Origin: Flavimaricola sp.
GTDB lineage: Bacteria; Pseudomonadota; Alphaproteobacteria; Rhodobacterales; Rhodobacteraceae
Assembly: GCA_029255105.1 (NCBI GenBank)
Contig: JAQWWH010000012.1
Coordinates: 1 to 64,000, forward strand
DNA: 64,000 nucleotides
Direction: 5' to 3'
The translations under genes were made by a program, and so were the position numbers. Shown here piece by piece: positions 37,582 through 47,514 of this stretch. Every line of letters starts with the position of its first letter. Within the stretch, counting starts at the first letter, position 1. A model generated the notes under the pieces. That model made no database searches and was not told the DNA's origin. It was given only the letters and a program-made list of their open reading frames with translations.

Positions 37582-39117
37582 TTATTGGCCGTCCAGCACC
37601 AGTGCCACGAAACGGGGATCGCCACCCCGACGCACCAGCAGCAGCAACGACCGCCGGCCAGCTTCGGTTGCCTCGTCGATCCGGGCTGTAAAGTCATCGA
37701 CCGAAGCGACCGGCTGCTGCCCGGCCTCGGTGATCACGTCGCCGGCCATAAGACCCTTGGCCTCGGCATCGGACAGGGGTTCGACAGCTGTGACGACCAG
37801 TCCGGCTTCCTCTGTGATGTCGTACTCGGCAGCAAGGTCATCGGTGATTTCCGACAGGGTAAGGCCGAGCATCTCGGTCATTTCGGGCTCGGGTGCGGGG
37901 GCCACCTCTTCCGAGGCAGGAACAACGCTTTCGGCGTCCTCACGACGTCCCAGCGTGACGGTCAGGGTGGTCATCTCGCCATTGCGCAGCACCTCGACGA
38001 CGACGGCCTTGCCGACGGGCGCGTTGCCGACCATGCGGACCAGGTCCCGGGTATCGGGCACGTCTTGCCCGTCAAAGGTCAGAATGACATCACCCGACAA
38101 GACCCCGGCATCTTCCGCTGGACCGGGGGGCACATCCGTGACCATCGCGCCCGCCGAAGAGGTCAATCCAACGATCGCCTCGACCATGTCGGGGGTAATG
38201 TCCTGGATGCGAACGCCAAGCCAGCCGCGTCGGGTTTCCCCAAACTCTCTTAACTGGTCCACAACATTGCTCACGACCGACGATGACATGGCAAAGCCGA
38301 TGCCGATCGAGCCGCCATTGGGCGACAGGATCGCGGTGTTCACGCCGATCACCTCACCGCTCATATTGAACAGGGGTCCACCCGAGTTTCCACGGTTGAT
38401 GGCCGCGTCGGTCTGGATGTAGTCGTCGTATGTCCCAGAAAGCGCCCGGTTGCGGGCGGAAACGATGCCGGCAGAGACTGAGAAGCCCTGTCCAAGGGGG
38501 TTGCCCATGGCCATCACCCAATCGCCCACCCTGGAACCCGTAGCATTGCTGTCGCCAAAAGCTACGAAAGGCAGGTCCGTCGCGTCGACCTTGAGCAGAG
38601 CGATGTCGGTATTCGGGTCTGTTCCGATCAGTTCTGCCGGCAATTCGCCGCCCAAAAAGAACTCGATCAGGATTTCATCCGCCCCTTCAATGACGTGGTT
38701 GTTGGTCACGATATAGCCATCGCTCGAGATCACGAAACCCGATCCCAGAGCCGAGGACCGGCGCGGTGCGTTGGGGCCGCGATCCTGGAAATCCCGAAAG
38801 AAGTCCTCGAACGGCGACCCCTCGGGCGCCTGTCCCTGGGGGCCGGTCGCTGCGGCAATCGTGGTCGAGGTGGTGATGTTGACGACCGCCGGGCTGACCA
38901 TTTCGGCAAGCGCAGCAAAGCTCAGCGGCCGTCCATCCTCCATCACATCGGGCGGCAGAGCTTCTTGCGCTGGCGCAGGCAGAGCCTGCGACAAGGCAAG
39001 CGCCGCCCCAAGGGCCAGCGGAGCCCAGAGGCGTGCCCCCCAGGAAGAGGTCGACATCTCAATTGATTGCGCGGCGGCCCGAGCGGGCGAATTGGTTCTT
39101 GCGGCCTGTGTGTTCAC
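37582..39117 (-). CDS. Do-family (DegP/HtrA) periplasmic serine protease
   Basis: A 511-residue protease/chaperone. The catalytic triad is H141 (TNNHVIEGAD), D171 (DPNTDIALL) and S245 (GNSGGPLF). Two PDZ domains follow (about 290-390, GWLGVRIQDITPDM, and 415-505, LGLTLSEITDDLA). The signal sequence lies at about residues 22-50 behind a 20-residue N-extension. The start is GTG at 39117 with GGGAG seven bases upstream; the ATG 60 bases further in would give a shorter, conventional signal peptide. Degradation of misfolded envelope proteins is the expected role. A direct repeat upstream may bind an envelope-stress regulator. Confidence 0.93.
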   Translation of the reverse strand: MNTQAARTNSPARAAAQSIEMSTSSWGARLWAPLALGAALALSQALPAPAQEALPPDVMEDGRPLSFAALAEMVSPAVVNITTSTTIAAATGPQGQAPEGSPFEDFFRDFQDRGPNAPRRSSALGSGFVISSDGYIVTNNHVIEGADEILIEFFLGGELPAELIGTDPNTDIALLKVDATDLPFVAFGDSNATGSRVGDWVMAMGNPLGQGFSVSAGIVSARNRALSGTYDDYIQTDAAINRGNSGGPLFNMSGEVIGVNTAILSPNGGSIGIGFAMSSSVVSNVVDQLREFGETRRGWLGVRIQDITPDMVEAIVGLTSSAGAMVTDVPPGPAEDAGVLSGDVILTFDGQDVPDTRDLVRMVGNAPVGKAVVVEVLRNGEMTTLTVTLGRREDAESVVPASEEVAPAPEPEMTEMLGLTLSEITDDLAAEYDITEEAGLVVTAVEPLSDAEAKGLMAGDVITEAGQQPVASVDDFTARIDEATEAGRRSLLLLVRRGGDPRFVALVLDGQ

Positions 39118-39145
39118 TGGGGGGCTCCCTTTGCGACGAATCCGG

Positions 39146-39175
39146 GGTCACCCTGCAAGGTGACCGTTTGGTGAC
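39146..39175 (-). promoter_or_regulatory. GGTGAC direct/inverted repeats upstream of the Do protease
   Basis: GGTCACC (39146-39152) and GGTGACC (39159-39165) form an inverted repeat, and GGTGAC recurs at 39170-39175, exactly 11 bp after the previous copy. One helical-turn spacing is typical of response-regulator sites. It lies 29-58 bp upstream of the protease start, where an activator or repressor would act. Confidence 0.45.
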
Positions 39176-39320
39176 AGACTGTACCTAGGACGCGCGCAAC
39201 ACAACGCAAAGCCTTTTACAATTGTCTCAAGAGGCCGTGATAAGCCATTTTCGTCTACACCATCTTAGGCTCACGATCCCTATTGCAAATTCCGGCCCGA
39301 CCCGGATAACGATAGGACAT

Positions 39321-39522
39321 CAGGTTCGGGAGATCCCGGGGCCAACTGCGCATCGCGCAGTCGGAACCGGAGCCGAAGGAGCATCCGCCCCGGTAAACTC
39401 TCAGGCGCAAGGGACCGTATCTGATAACGAGACTCTGGAGAGTGACCTTGGCCTTTCGTGGCCCGGGGTCCGCCGAAGGGATAACGATCTCAGGCGTCCC
39501 CATGGGACAAGGACAGAGGGGG
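39321..39522 (+). promoter_or_regulatory. tandem glycine riboswitch controlling gcvTHP
   Basis: Two glycine aptamers in series. Aptamer 1 (about 39321-39443) contains CGGGAGA, GCCGAAGGAGCA, ACTCTCAGGCGCAAGGGACC and ACTCTGGAGAG. Aptamer 2 (about 39444-39522) contains CCGCCGAAGGG, ATCTCAGGC and GGACAAGGACAGAGGGGG. These are the conserved core elements of the class, including the P3b/P1 consensus. Downstream, GGGCATC pairs with GATGCCC and CGGCTT-TTCG-AAGCCG forms a further hairpin (39564-39579), probably the expression platform. Glycine is expected to switch the operon on. Open frames through here are accidental. Confidence 0.9.
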
Positions 39523-39601
39523 CATCGTGGGTCGGACTGGAGCAGTCCAGGCCAGGGGATGCCCGGCTTTTCGAAGCCGACGGAACGGGGATGAGACATA
39601 G

Positions 39602-40720
39602 ATGACGGAACTTCTGCAACTGGGACTTCACGCACTGCACCTGGAGCTGGGGGCCCGAATGGTCCCCTTCGCCGGGTACGAGATGCCGGTCCAGTATCCG
39701 ATGGGGGTCATGGCAGAGCATCAGCATTGCCGGGCCTCGGCCGGGCTTTTTGATGTCAGCCACATGGGCCAGGTCATCCTGCGACCCAAAGGGACCCTCT
39801 CCGAAACCGCCCTCGCCCTTGAAGCGCTGATGCCGATTGATGTGCTTGGCCTGCCCGAAGGACGGCAGCGCTACGGGCTATTTACCAATGACAGCGGCGG
39901 GATCCTTGATGACCTGATGGCCGCCAATCGGGGCGATCACCTGTTCGTGGTGGTCAACGCCGCCTGCAAGACCGCCGATGTCGCCCATATGACGGCCCAT
40001 TTGTCCGCCACGACCGAGGTGGAGGCCGTGACCGGCCGGGCCCTTCTGGCCCTGCAGGGACCAAAGGCAGAGGCGGCGCTGGCCCGGCTGGTGCCTGCCG
40101 TCATGGCCATGCGGTTCATGGATGTGATCACCGCCGAAACCCTTTTTGGACCCCTTTGGATCTCGCGGTCGGGATACACGGGGGAGGACGGTTTTGAAAT
40201 CTCTGTGCCCGACGGCGGGGCGCGCGGGTTGGCCGATGCGCTTTTGGCGATGGAAGAGGTCGCCGCCATCGGGCTCGGCGCACGCGATTCGCTTCGGCTT
40301 GAGGCCGGGCTGTGCCTTTACGGCCATGACATCGACACCGACACCACGCCCGTCGAGGCAGGCCTGACCTGGGCGATCCAGAAAACCCGGCGCAGTGGCG
40401 GCGGACGTGCGGGCGGTTTTCCCGGTGCCGCACGGATCCTGAACGAACTGGCCTCCGGCCCCGGTCGGCTGCGGGTTGGCCTGCGGCCCGAAGGCAAGGC
40501 GCCGATGCGCGAGGGCACCGCCCTTTTCGATGGCAACCGCCAGGTCGGACAGGTGACCTCGGGCGGGTTCGGCCCGTCGGTGGGCCAGCCGATCGCCATG
40601 GGCTATGTCCTTGCCGACAAGGGCGAAATCGGCACCAGCCTGACCGGCGATGTGCGCGGCAAGCGCCTGCCTGTCACCGTTTGCCCCCTTCCCTTCCACC
40701 CCACATCCTACAAGCGCTGA
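39602..40720 (+). CDS. gcvT: glycine cleavage system T protein (aminomethyltransferase)
   Basis: A 372-residue T protein that releases ammonia from aminomethyl-lipoyl H protein and makes 5,10-methylene-THF. Diagnostic parts are [20 protein letters not shown], the SHMGQVIL start of the folate domain, [14 protein letters not shown] and [20 protein letters not shown]. It is distinct from the GcvT-like protein at 5422, which has a different N-terminus. First gene behind the riboswitch; gcvH follows after 11 bp. Confidence 0.96.
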   Translation: MTELLQLGLHALHLELGARMVPFAGYEMPVQYPMGVMAEHQHCRASAGLFDVSHMGQVILRPKGTLSETALALEALMPIDVLGLPEGRQRYGLFTNDSGGILDDLMAANRGDHLFVVVNAACKTADVAHMTAHLSATTEVEAVTGRALLALQGPKAEAALARLVPAVMAMRFMDVITAETLFGPLWISRSGYTGEDGFEISVPDGGARGLADALLAMEEVAAIGLGARDSLRLEAGLCLYGHDIDTDTTPVEAGLTWAIQKTRRSGGGRAGGFPGAARILNELASGPGRLRVGLRPEGKAPMREGTALFDGNRQVGQVTSGGFGPSVGQPIAMGYVLADKGEIGTSLTGDVRGKRLPVTVCPLPFHPTSYKR

Positions 40721-40731
40721 GGAGCGTCCCC

Positions 40732-41091
40732 ATGAAGTACACCGAAGATCACGAATGGCTGCGTATCGAAGATGACCTGATCGTCGTCGGCATCACAGAA
40801 CATGCGGCAACACAGCTGGGCGACATCGTCTTCGTCGAATTGCCCGAAGTCGAAACCATGATCGCCAAGGGCGACGAGGTCGTCGTCATCGAAAGCGTCA
40901 AGGCCGCTTCCGACATCCTGGCCCCGGTCGATGGCGAGATCGTAGAGGTCAACGACGCGCTTGGCGACAAGCCGGGCCTCGTCAACGAGGACCCGACCGG
41001 CGAGGCCTGGTTCTTCAAGGTCAAGGTCGACGATCTGAGCGTGCTCGATAGCTACATGGACGAAGACGAATACCAGGACCTGATCAGCTGA
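40732..41091 (+). CDS. gcvH: glycine cleavage system H protein (lipoyl carrier)
   Basis: A 119-residue carrier whose lipoyl-lysine is K57 in VVIESVKAASD. The opening YTEDHEWLRIEDD and the C-terminal GEAWFFKVKVDD are typical. It shuttles the aminomethyl group from P to T protein. The ATG at 40732 has GAGGAG eight bases upstream. Two palindromes of the TTCGCGAA family separate it from gcvP. Confidence 0.97.
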   Translation: MKYTEDHEWLRIEDDLIVVGITEHAATQLGDIVFVELPEVETMIAKGDEVVVIESVKAASDILAPVDGEIVEVNDALGDKPGLVNEDPTGEAWFFKVKVDDLSVLDSYMDEDEYQDLIS

Positions 41092-41096
41092 CGGCC

Positions 41097-41130
41097 CGTC
41101 GGCAAAGTCTTCGCGAAGACTTTGCCGACG
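41097..41130. repeat. perfect 34-bp palindrome with TTCGCGAA core, copy 2a
   Basis: A perfect palindrome centred at 41113.5 with core AAGTCTTCGCGAAGACTT, identical over its central 18 bp to the palindrome at 813-834, and extended by CGTCGGCA / TGCCGACG. It lies six bases after gcvH, inside the gcv operon. In RNA it would form a very stable stem that could tune gcvP expression. Confidence 0.8.
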
Positions 41131-41146
41131 CCTCCGATCACACGCG

Positions 41147-41168
41147 CGGAATTTTCGCGAAAATTCCG
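41147..41168. repeat. perfect 22-bp palindrome with TTCGCGAA core, copy 2b
   Basis: CGGAATTTTCGCGAAAATTCCG-type symmetry (arms CGGAATTTTCG / CGAAAATTCCG) centred at 41157.5, 44 bp from the centre of the preceding palindrome and 20 bp before the gcvP start. It is the second member of the pair, matching the arrangement at 849-884. Confidence 0.75.
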
Positions 41169-41187
41169 ATCTGCCAGAGGATAGCGC

Positions 41188-44028
41188 ATGACCTTTACAC
41201 CGACCGACTACGACACCTATGACTTTGCCAACCGTCGCCACATCGGCCCTTCCCCGTCCGAGATGGCCGAGATGCTCAAGGTTATCGGCGTGCCGGACCT
41301 CGACACCCTGATCGCTCAGACCGTCCCTCAGGACATCCGCCAGTCAGAGGCTTTGACCTGGCCTGCCATGACCGAGCATCACCTGCTGGAACGCATGCGC
41401 AAGGTCGCCGGTCGGAACCGGGTCATGACCTCGCTCATCGGCCAAGGCTACCACGGAACGGTGACCCCGCCCGCGATCCAACGCAACATCCTTGAAAATC
41501 CGGCCTGGTACACGGCCTATACCCCCTATCAGCCCGAGATTGCCCAAGGCCGGCTCGAGGCCTTGTTGAACTATCAGACCATGGTGGCCGACCTGACCGG
41601 TCTGCCCGTCGCCAATGCCTCGCTTCTGGATGAGGCGACCGCAGCGGCAGAGGCGATGACGATGGCGCACCGGACCGCCAAGTCCAAGGCCACCGGGTTC
41701 TTCGTGGACCGCAACTGCCATCCCCAAACCATCGCCGTCACCAAGACCCGCGCCGCCCCTTTGCACATTGAGATCATCGTCGGGGACCCCGCCGAACTGG
41801 AGCCGGCTGCCGTCTTTGGCGCCATCTTCCAGTATCCCGGCACCTATGGCCATGTCGTGGACTACACCGACCAGATCGCGGCGCTGACGGCAGCCCGCGC
41901 CATCTCTATCGTCGCCACGGACCTTCTGGCGCTGACCATGCTCAAGGAGCCGGGCGCGATGGGCGCCGACATCGCGGTGGGATCGTCCCAGCGTTTTGGG
42001 GTGCCCATGGGTTACGGCGGGCCGCATGCCGCCTTCATGTCCTGCACGGACGCCCTGAAGCGGGCGATGCCAGGGCGGATCGTCGGCGTGTCGATCGACG
42101 CCCGCGGCAACACCGCCTACCGCCTGTCCCTGCAAACCCGCGAACAGCACATCCGCCGCGAGAAGGCCACGTCGAACGTCTGCACCGCGCAGGCCCTTTT
42201 GGCCGTCATGGCCTCATTCTACGCTGTATTCCACGGCCCCGAAGGTCTGCGCGCCATCGCCGAGCAGGTCCATTTCCGCACCAACCGCCTGGCCAAGGCG
42301 CTGCGGGCGGCAGGGGCCAAGGTCTCGCCCAGGGCCTTCTTTGACACCATCACCGTCGAGGTCGGCGTCGGTCAGGCCGGTATCCTTGCCGCCGCCCGCG
42401 CCGAGGGCATCAACCTGCGCAAGATCGGCGGGGACCGTGTCGGCATCACGCTCGATGAAACCACAGACGAGCAGGTGCTTTTGCGGGTTCTGCGCACCTT
42501 TGGCATCCAGATCGCACCACCCCATCGCGGCACCCTTGGGTTTCCCCAGTCGATGCTGCGCACGTCCGACTACCTGACCCACCCGGTCTTTCACATGAAC
42601 CGCGCCGAATCCGAGATGATGCGCTATATGCGCCGTCTGTCAGACCGCGATCTGGCCCTTGACCGGGCAATGATCCCGCTTGGCTCCTGCACGATGAAGC
42701 TGAACGCCGCGGCCGAAATGATGCCGCTGACCTGGCCCGAATTCGGGGCCCTGCATCCCTTTGCCCCTGTCGATCAGGCGGCGGGCTACGCTGAGGCCAT
42801 TGGCGATCTGTCCGAGAAACTGTGCGAAATCACCGGCTATGACGCCATGTCCATGCAGCCCAACTCCGGGGCGCAGGGCGAATATGCCGGCCTTTTGACC
42901 ATCCAGGCCTACCACCGGTCCCGTGGCGACGGTCACCGCGACATCTGCCTGATCCCGGTTTCGGCCCATGGCACCAACCCTGCCTCGGCCCAGATGGCCG
43001 GGATGAAGGTGGTGGTGGTCAAATCCGCACCGAATGGCGATGTCGATCTGGACGACTTCCGCGACAAGGCGATGGCGGCGGGTGACAATCTTGCCGCCTG
43101 CATGATCACCTACCCCTCCACCCATGGAGTGTTTGAGGAAACCGTCCGCGATATCTGCAAGATCACCCATGAACACGGTGGTCAGGTCTATCTGGACGGG
43201 GCCAACCTCAACGCCATGGTCGGGCTGGTCAAACCCGGTGAGATCGGGTCGGACGTCAGCCACCTGAACCTGCACAAGACCTTTGCAATTCCCCATGGGG
43301 GCGGAGGTCCGGGCATGGGTCCGATCGGGGTCAAGGCGCATCTGGCCCCCTATCTGCCCGGCCATCCCCAAACCGGCGGGGCCGAAGGGCCTGTATCGGC
43401 AGCACCCTATGGATCGGCCTCGATCCTGCTGATCTCATGGGCCTATTGCCTGATGATGGGCGGGGCCGGACTGACCCAGGCGACCAAGGTCGCGATCCTG
43501 AACGCCAACTACATTGCCGCCCGCCTCAAGGGGGAATACGAGGTCCTGTTCATGGGCAACAAAGGCCGGGTCGCACACGAGTGCATTCTGGACACCCGCC
43601 CCTTCGCCGACCATGGCATCACCGTGGACGACGTGGCCAAGCGGCTGATCGACAACGGCTTTCATGCCCCAACGATGAGCTGGCCGGTCTCTGGCACCTT
43701 GATGGTCGAGCCCACCGAAAGCGAGACCAAGGCCGAGATCGACCGCTTTATCACCGCCCTCCTCGCCATCCGGGCCGAGGTGCGCGACGTGGAGAACGGG
43801 ATAATCAGCGCCTCTGACAGCCCGCTGCACCATGCCCCCCACACGGTCGAGGACCTGATCGCCGACTGGGACCGGAAGTATCCCCGCGAACAGGGCTGCT
43901 TTCCCCCCGGCGCATTCCGGGTCGACAAGTACTGGCCGCCGGTGGGTCGGGTTGACAACGTCTTTGGCGACCGCAACCTGATCTGCACCTGTCCGCCTCT
44001 GGACAGCTACATGGAGGCCGGGGAATGA
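41188..44028 (+). CDS. gcvP: glycine dehydrogenase (decarboxylating), P protein
   Basis: A 946-residue homodimeric-type P protein with N- and C-terminal halves fused. It decarboxylates glycine and loads the aminomethyl group on GcvH. The PLP lysine is K697 in [17 protein letters not shown]. Also seen are [15 protein letters not shown] at the start, [20 protein letters not shown] and [17 protein letters not shown]. The ATG at 41188 has GAGG eight bases upstream. Its stop overlaps the following FAH-family start (ATGA). Confidence 0.97.
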   Translation: MTFTPTDYDTYDFANRRHIGPSPSEMAEMLKVIGVPDLDTLIAQTVPQDIRQSEALTWPAMTEHHLLERMRKVAGRNRVMTSLIGQGYHGTVTPPAIQRNILENPAWYTAYTPYQPEIAQGRLEALLNYQTMVADLTGLPVANASLLDEATAAAEAMTMAHRTAKSKATGFFVDRNCHPQTIAVTKTRAAPLHIEIIVGDPAELEPAAVFGAIFQYPGTYGHVVDYTDQIAALTAARAISIVATDLLALTMLKEPGAMGADIAVGSSQRFGVPMGYGGPHAAFMSCTDALKRAMPGRIVGVSIDARGNTAYRLSLQTREQHIRREKATSNVCTAQALLAVMASFYAVFHGPEGLRAIAEQVHFRTNRLAKALRAAGAKVSPRAFFDTITVEVGVGQAGILAAARAEGINLRKIGGDRVGITLDETTDEQVLLRVLRTFGIQIAPPHRGTLGFPQSMLRTSDYLTHPVFHMNRAESEMMRYMRRLSDRDLALDRAMIPLGSCTMKLNAAAEMMPLTWPEFGALHPFAPVDQAAGYAEAIGDLSEKLCEITGYDAMSMQPNSGAQGEYAGLLTIQAYHRSRGDGHRDICLIPVSAHGTNPASAQMAGMKVVVVKSAPNGDVDLDDFRDKAMAAGDNLAACMITYPSTHGVFEETVRDICKITHEHGGQVYLDGANLNAMVGLVKPGEIGSDVSHLNLHKTFAIPHGGGGPGMGPIGVKAHLAPYLPGHPQTGGAEGPVSAAPYGSASILLISWAYCLMMGGAGLTQATKVAILNANYIAARLKGEYEVLFMGNKGRVAHECILDTRPFADHGITVDDVAKRLIDNGFHAPTMSWPVSGTLMVEPTESETKAEIDRFITALLAIRAEVRDVENGIISASDSPLHHAPHTVEDLIADWDRKYPREQGCFPPGAFRVDKYWPPVGRVDNVFGDRNLICTCPPLDSYMEAGE

Positions 44029-45149
44029 CCGGTCTTGACCCCAACGGCGCATGGCTGGGCCGGGTCGACAGGCCGGGCATCGGCCCCAGCCTTGTGACCC
44101 TTCGCGACGGGCGGGTGATCGACATCACCAGTGCCGCCACACCGACCGTCAGTGACCTGCTCGATCTGACGGATCCGGCTGGATACGTCCGACGTGCTGA
44201 AGGCACAGACATCGGGGCAGAGGGCGATCTGGGCAGCGATGCCCTGCCCCTGCTGGCCCCTTGCGATCTGCAGGCAGTCAAGGCCTGCGGGGTGACCTTT
44301 GCAGGCTCCATGGTCGAGCGTGTGATCGAGGAGCGCGCAGCAGGCGACCCGGACAAGGCCGCCGACATCCGCGCCCGTGTGGGCGCGGCCATCGGCGATA
44401 GTCTTGCCGACATCGTGCCCGGCAGCGACGGGGCGGCAAAGGTCAAGGCGGCGCTGATCGCGGAAGGGCTGTGGTCGCAATACCTAGAGGTCGGGATCGG
44501 GCCGGATGCAGAGGTCTTTACCAAGGCCCCCGTCCTGTCCTCGGTCGGGGATGGGGCAATGGTCGGCCTGCATCCGATCTCAAAGTGGAACAACCCCGAA
44601 CCAGAGGTTGTTCTGGCGGTCAATGCCAGCGGCACCATCTGCGGGGCGACGCTGGGCAACGATGTGAACCTTCGGGACGTTGAGGGCCGGTCGGCCCTTC
44701 TGCTTGGCAAGGCCAAGGACAACAACGCCTCTTGCGCGATTGGACCAATGATACGGCTGTTTGACGAGGACTTTACCCTCGACACGGTGCGGGGGCTGGA
44801 GCTGTCGTTGACGGTGACGGGGCCAGAGGGCTTCACCCTGCATGGGGCGTCCCGCATGGCCGCGATCAGCCGGGATCCGGCAGATCTGGTGGCCCAGACC
44901 ATCGGGGCGCATCACCAGTATCCCGACGGGTTCATGCTGTTCCTGGGGACCCTCTTTGCCCCGACCCAAGACCGGTTTGCCCCCGGCGCCGGGTTCACCC
45001 ATGCCGTCGGCGACGTGGTGACAATCTCTTGTCCCGAGCTGGGGGCGTTGACCAACACCGTCGCCCTGTCGCCCGACTGCCCACGGTGGGAGTTTGGCAT
45101 CCGGGCCTTTATGGCGAACCTCGCTGGGCGCGGGCTTATCGCGGGTTGA
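44025..45149 (+). CDS. fumarylacetoacetate hydrolase-family protein coupled to gcvP
   Basis: A 374-residue FAH-superfamily protein. The metal-binding core is [20 protein letters not shown], then [14 protein letters not shown] (acidic triad) and [20 protein letters not shown]. This subgroup (like 2-keto-3-deoxy-sugar-acid or acylpyruvate hydratases/hydrolases) splits C-C bonds or dehydrates keto acids. It overlaps gcvP by 4 bp and so belongs to the glycine-cleavage operon under the riboswitch, although no step of glycine cleavage needs it. Substrate unknown. Confidence 0.82.
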   Translation: MTGLDPNGAWLGRVDRPGIGPSLVTLRDGRVIDITSAATPTVSDLLDLTDPAGYVRRAEGTDIGAEGDLGSDALPLLAPCDLQAVKACGVTFAGSMVERVIEERAAGDPDKAADIRARVGAAIGDSLADIVPGSDGAAKVKAALIAEGLWSQYLEVGIGPDAEVFTKAPVLSSVGDGAMVGLHPISKWNNPEPEVVLAVNASGTICGATLGNDVNLRDVEGRSALLLGKAKDNNASCAIGPMIRLFDEDFTLDTVRGLELSLTVTGPEGFTLHGASRMAAISRDPADLVAQTIGAHHQYPDGFMLFLGTLFAPTQDRFAPGAGFTHAVGDVVTISCPELGALTNTVALSPDCPRWEFGIRAFMANLAGRGLIAG

Positions 45150-45195
45150 TCAGCGACTGATGCGCCAGTCGGCCAGGTTTGGTCGTAAAGACCTG

Positions 45196-45213
45196 GGCCC
45201 GTCTCGACGGGCC
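45196..45213. terminator. hairpin between convergent genes
   Basis: GGCCCGTC and GACGGGCC separated by two bases, 46 bp after the FAH-family stop and 19 bp before the stop of the convergent glycosyltransferase. No T-run follows on either strand, so termination efficiency is doubtful. Confidence 0.4.
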
Positions 45214-45231
45214 TGGGTGGGTGTTACTTGA

Positions 45232-46275
45232 TCAAGTGGACTGTGGCAGGCCTATCTGCTCACCCTTTGACTGCGGCTGAGAAGCTGCCCGTAACTCGGC
45301 AATCAACCGGATCCAACCTTGGGCAAAGCCATCAGCTTCGGCGGCGGCCAGGACCCGGCGTTCCCGGGCAAAGCCAGGTAGATCCGGCTGGACAAAGGCC
45401 TCGACCAAGGCGCGCTTCCAGGCTGGCAGGCTGCCGCCAGCGACTGGCCTCGCGCCCCCGGCGATATGATCGGCCAAACCATCCACGCCCGACACGATCA
45501 GCCTCCGGCCAGCGGCACGAGCCTCAAGGGCGGCGAGGCCATAGCCTTCCCAGCGCGATGGCATCACCAGCACATCGATGGATGACATCGCCTCGACCGG
45601 GTCAACATGCCCATGGAAGGTGATGCGATCATCGCCCTGAGCGAGTGCTTCCAAAGCCTCCCTTTCCGGACCCTCACCAAACAGATCCAGCCGGGTGTCC
45701 ATTTCAGGCAAGGCAACAAAGGCCTCAATCAATGTGTCGAAGCCCTTTTGCTTGTCCAGTCGACCGATGGCCCCCATCCGGACCGGGGACCCGGCGACTG
45801 GCGCATCCATTTCCAGGAACGGTGTCACGTTGACCGCAGAGGGTATCACCTCAAGGCTCTCTGCCGGGACAAAGTCTTGCGAGACAAGCCAGCGGCCCTG
45901 CGCCCCGCTAACGGCAACGACCTTGTCAAACCGCGCGTAGGCAGTGCGCAAAAGGGTGGCGAACCGGCGACGATTCTGAACCTCTGACGCGACAAAGGCT
46001 TCGGTGAAGTTGTGTTCAACATGCAGGATCGGAAGGTTACCATAAGTTGCCTGCAAGGCGATAATGCGCGGAAGCATCCGCCAACTGATCGTCAGGTGCG
46101 ATACGATGATGTCGGCCTTGATCCTTCTGAAAGACAGGGCGTTGCGTCGCATGATGTGAACCTCGTGACGACCGTTCGCAGTCATCTCGGGGTGAGCAAT
46201 GATATGGTCCAGTACGCGCATAACACCATCAGGCGCGGTATCGTCGATCAGGTGTACAATGCGGGGACGGGTCAT
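45232..46275 (-). CDS. glycosyltransferase, family GT4-like
   Basis: A 347-residue GT-B enzyme. The acceptor-side N-terminal half has HIIAHPEM and ILHVEHNFTEAF. The nucleotide-sugar C-terminal half has IGRLDKQKGFDTLIEAFVAL, LFGEGPEREALEALA and PSRWEGYGLAALEARAAGR, the E-x7-E motif of GT4 retaining enzymes. It is expected to build a surface glycan or lipopolysaccharide. Its start overlaps the small upstream gene by 4 bp. Part of a three-gene leftward group. Confidence 0.88.
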   Translation of the reverse strand: MTRPRIVHLIDDTAPDGVMRVLDHIIAHPEMTANGRHEVHIMRRNALSFRRIKADIIVSHLTISWRMLPRIIALQATYGNLPILHVEHNFTEAFVASEVQNRRRFATLLRTAYARFDKVVAVSGAQGRWLVSQDFVPAESLEVIPSAVNVTPFLEMDAPVAGSPVRMGAIGRLDKQKGFDTLIEAFVALPEMDTRLDLFGEGPEREALEALAQGDDRITFHGHVDPVEAMSSIDVLVMPSRWEGYGLAALEARAAGRRLIVSGVDGLADHIAGGARPVAGGSLPAWKRALVEAFVQPDLPGFARERRVLAAAEADGFAQGWIRLIAELRAASQPQSKGEQIGLPQST

Positions 46276-46568
46276 ATCTGGTGCTCCGAAATCGGGTCAG
46301 GCGTGGTCACGCTGCATGCGGCAAAGGCTTGGGACTGGCTCAACATGGCAAAACCAAAGGTGAGTGGCCGCCGGGATGCACGTTTTGTACGCCCAAGGGG
46401 CCACGATTGGACTGACATCGCGACAGGATGAAAGGCGCCGCGATCGACGCTGACGATCGCGTTGTCCGTCAATGTCTGTCCCTGAACTGCCCACAGGGCG
46501 CAGGGCATCGTTTCCGAAGCCTTGAAACCGGGCCCAAAGACCGGGCCGAATGGAGCAATTCGAATCAT
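46272..46568 (-). CDS. small protein of unknown function between two glycosyltransferases
   Basis: A 98-residue frame with no recognised domain. It opens MIRIAPFGPVFGPGFKASET and has several Ser/Ala-rich beta-like stretches (AVQGQTLTDNAIVSVDRGAF). Support comes from position: it fills the gap between the two glycosyltransferases, and its TGA overlaps the next ATG (ATGA), the usual coupling here. Against it, the ribosome site is weak and no homologue comes to mind. It could be a remnant. Confidence 0.42.
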   Translation of the reverse strand: MIRIAPFGPVFGPGFKASETMPCALWAVQGQTLTDNAIVSVDRGAFHPVAMSVQSWPLGRTKRASRRPLTFGFAMLSQSQAFAACSVTTPDPISEHQI

Positions 46569-46590
46569 AAAAAAGGTCCGGTTTAAAAAA

Positions 46591-47514
46591 TCAGCGGCAG
46601 AAAAGCATTCGTCGTAGGGGTCGGGGAATGGCCGGAGCAGCCAGCGCGGCAAAGGCCATCGCCGAACCACGGCGGAAAGGGAATAGAAACGAAGCCGGGC
46701 TCAGCACCAAACCGGCCACCGCAAGGCGGAAAGCGCTGAAACCAGGACTGTCGAGGCGAAGGGCGCGATGGGCGAGATAGCGCAGATGCTGCGCCTCTGC
46801 CCGTGCAGTGGGCTGGGCACCGTAGCGGCGGGCCGATGTCAGCACACTTTTGCGGCCAGCCCGCAGGGCGTTCGGATCGTAGGCGCAGCCGGTCGGTTTG
46901 GTCCGATACCACACCAAAAACTCGTCTATACCGATGACATTGGCGCCTTCTCCACACAGTCGGACCAGCCACTCAAGATCCCCACTCTGAACGATGCGGG
47001 GGTTAAAGCCTCCGGTCTCGATGAACAGCTCGCGGCGCAGTGCGATGTTGGACATAGTGTAGACCGGGTTTTCTCCCAAAAGCTGCTCGATCCCAAGCGG
47101 CCCTTTGGCAATGCGGGACGTTACTCCGGCACGGTCGGTCCGGTTTCGGAAAAAGGCGACGCGGGCATAGGCCCCATCAACGTCAGGGTCCGCCATCGCC
47201 TTGTCCAAGCTGGCCAGCTTGGTCTTGACCCAGATGTCATCGGCGTCACAAAAGGCAACGATCTCGCCCCGCGCGAGCCGGGCGGCACCAAAGTTGCGGG
47301 CCTCGCCGGGGCTTTTTCCAGGGTTGGTCGCAAGGCTGATCCGCGGATCCGTTGCCGCAGCCGCCACGACCAGCGCCCGGGTCGCGTCGGTAGATCCACC
47401 ATCAACACAGATCGCTTCCCAACTTTTGCAGGTCTGGGCGCGTAGTGCGTCAAGGGTGGCCTTTAGCGTCGCTTCGGCGTTTTGGCAGGGTATGATGATG
47501 GAAAAGCGAGGCAT
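46591..47514 (-). CDS. glycosyltransferase family 2
   Basis: A 307-residue GT-A enzyme. It has the N-terminal FSIIIPCQNAEATLKATLDAL, VDGGSTDATRALVVAAAA, the DxD-type motif in EIVAFCDADDIWVKTKLASL and the acceptor region PVYTMSNIALRRELFIETGG, then a hydrophobic, possibly membrane-associated C-terminus (AFRLAVAGLVLSPASFLFPF). The inverting family adds sugars to surface glycans. The ATG at 47514 fits the family start. First gene of the leftward sugar-transfer group. Confidence 0.88.
   Translation of the reverse strand: MPRFSIIIPCQNAEATLKATLDALRAQTCKSWEAICVDGGSTDATRALVVAAAATDPRISLATNPGKSPGEARNFGAARLARGEIVAFCDADDIWVKTKLASLDKAMADPDVDGAYARVAFFRNRTDRAGVTSRIAKGPLGIEQLLGENPVYTMSNIALRRELFIETGGFNPRIVQSGDLEWLVRLCGEGANVIGIDEFLVWYRTKPTGCAYDPNALRAGRKSVLTSARRYGAQPTARAEAQHLRYLAHRALRLDSPGFSAFRLAVAGLVLSPASFLFPFRRGSAMAFAALAAPAIPRPLRRMLFCR

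Noticed and set aside
39222-39605. 127-codon frame before gcvT
   Set aside because: It is fully explained by the tandem glycine riboswitch; the conserved RNA core positions do not form a protein family.
46012-46431. 139-codon plus-strand frame across the GT4 start
   Set aside because: It crosses the start of a clear glycosyltransferase on the other strand and shows no motif.
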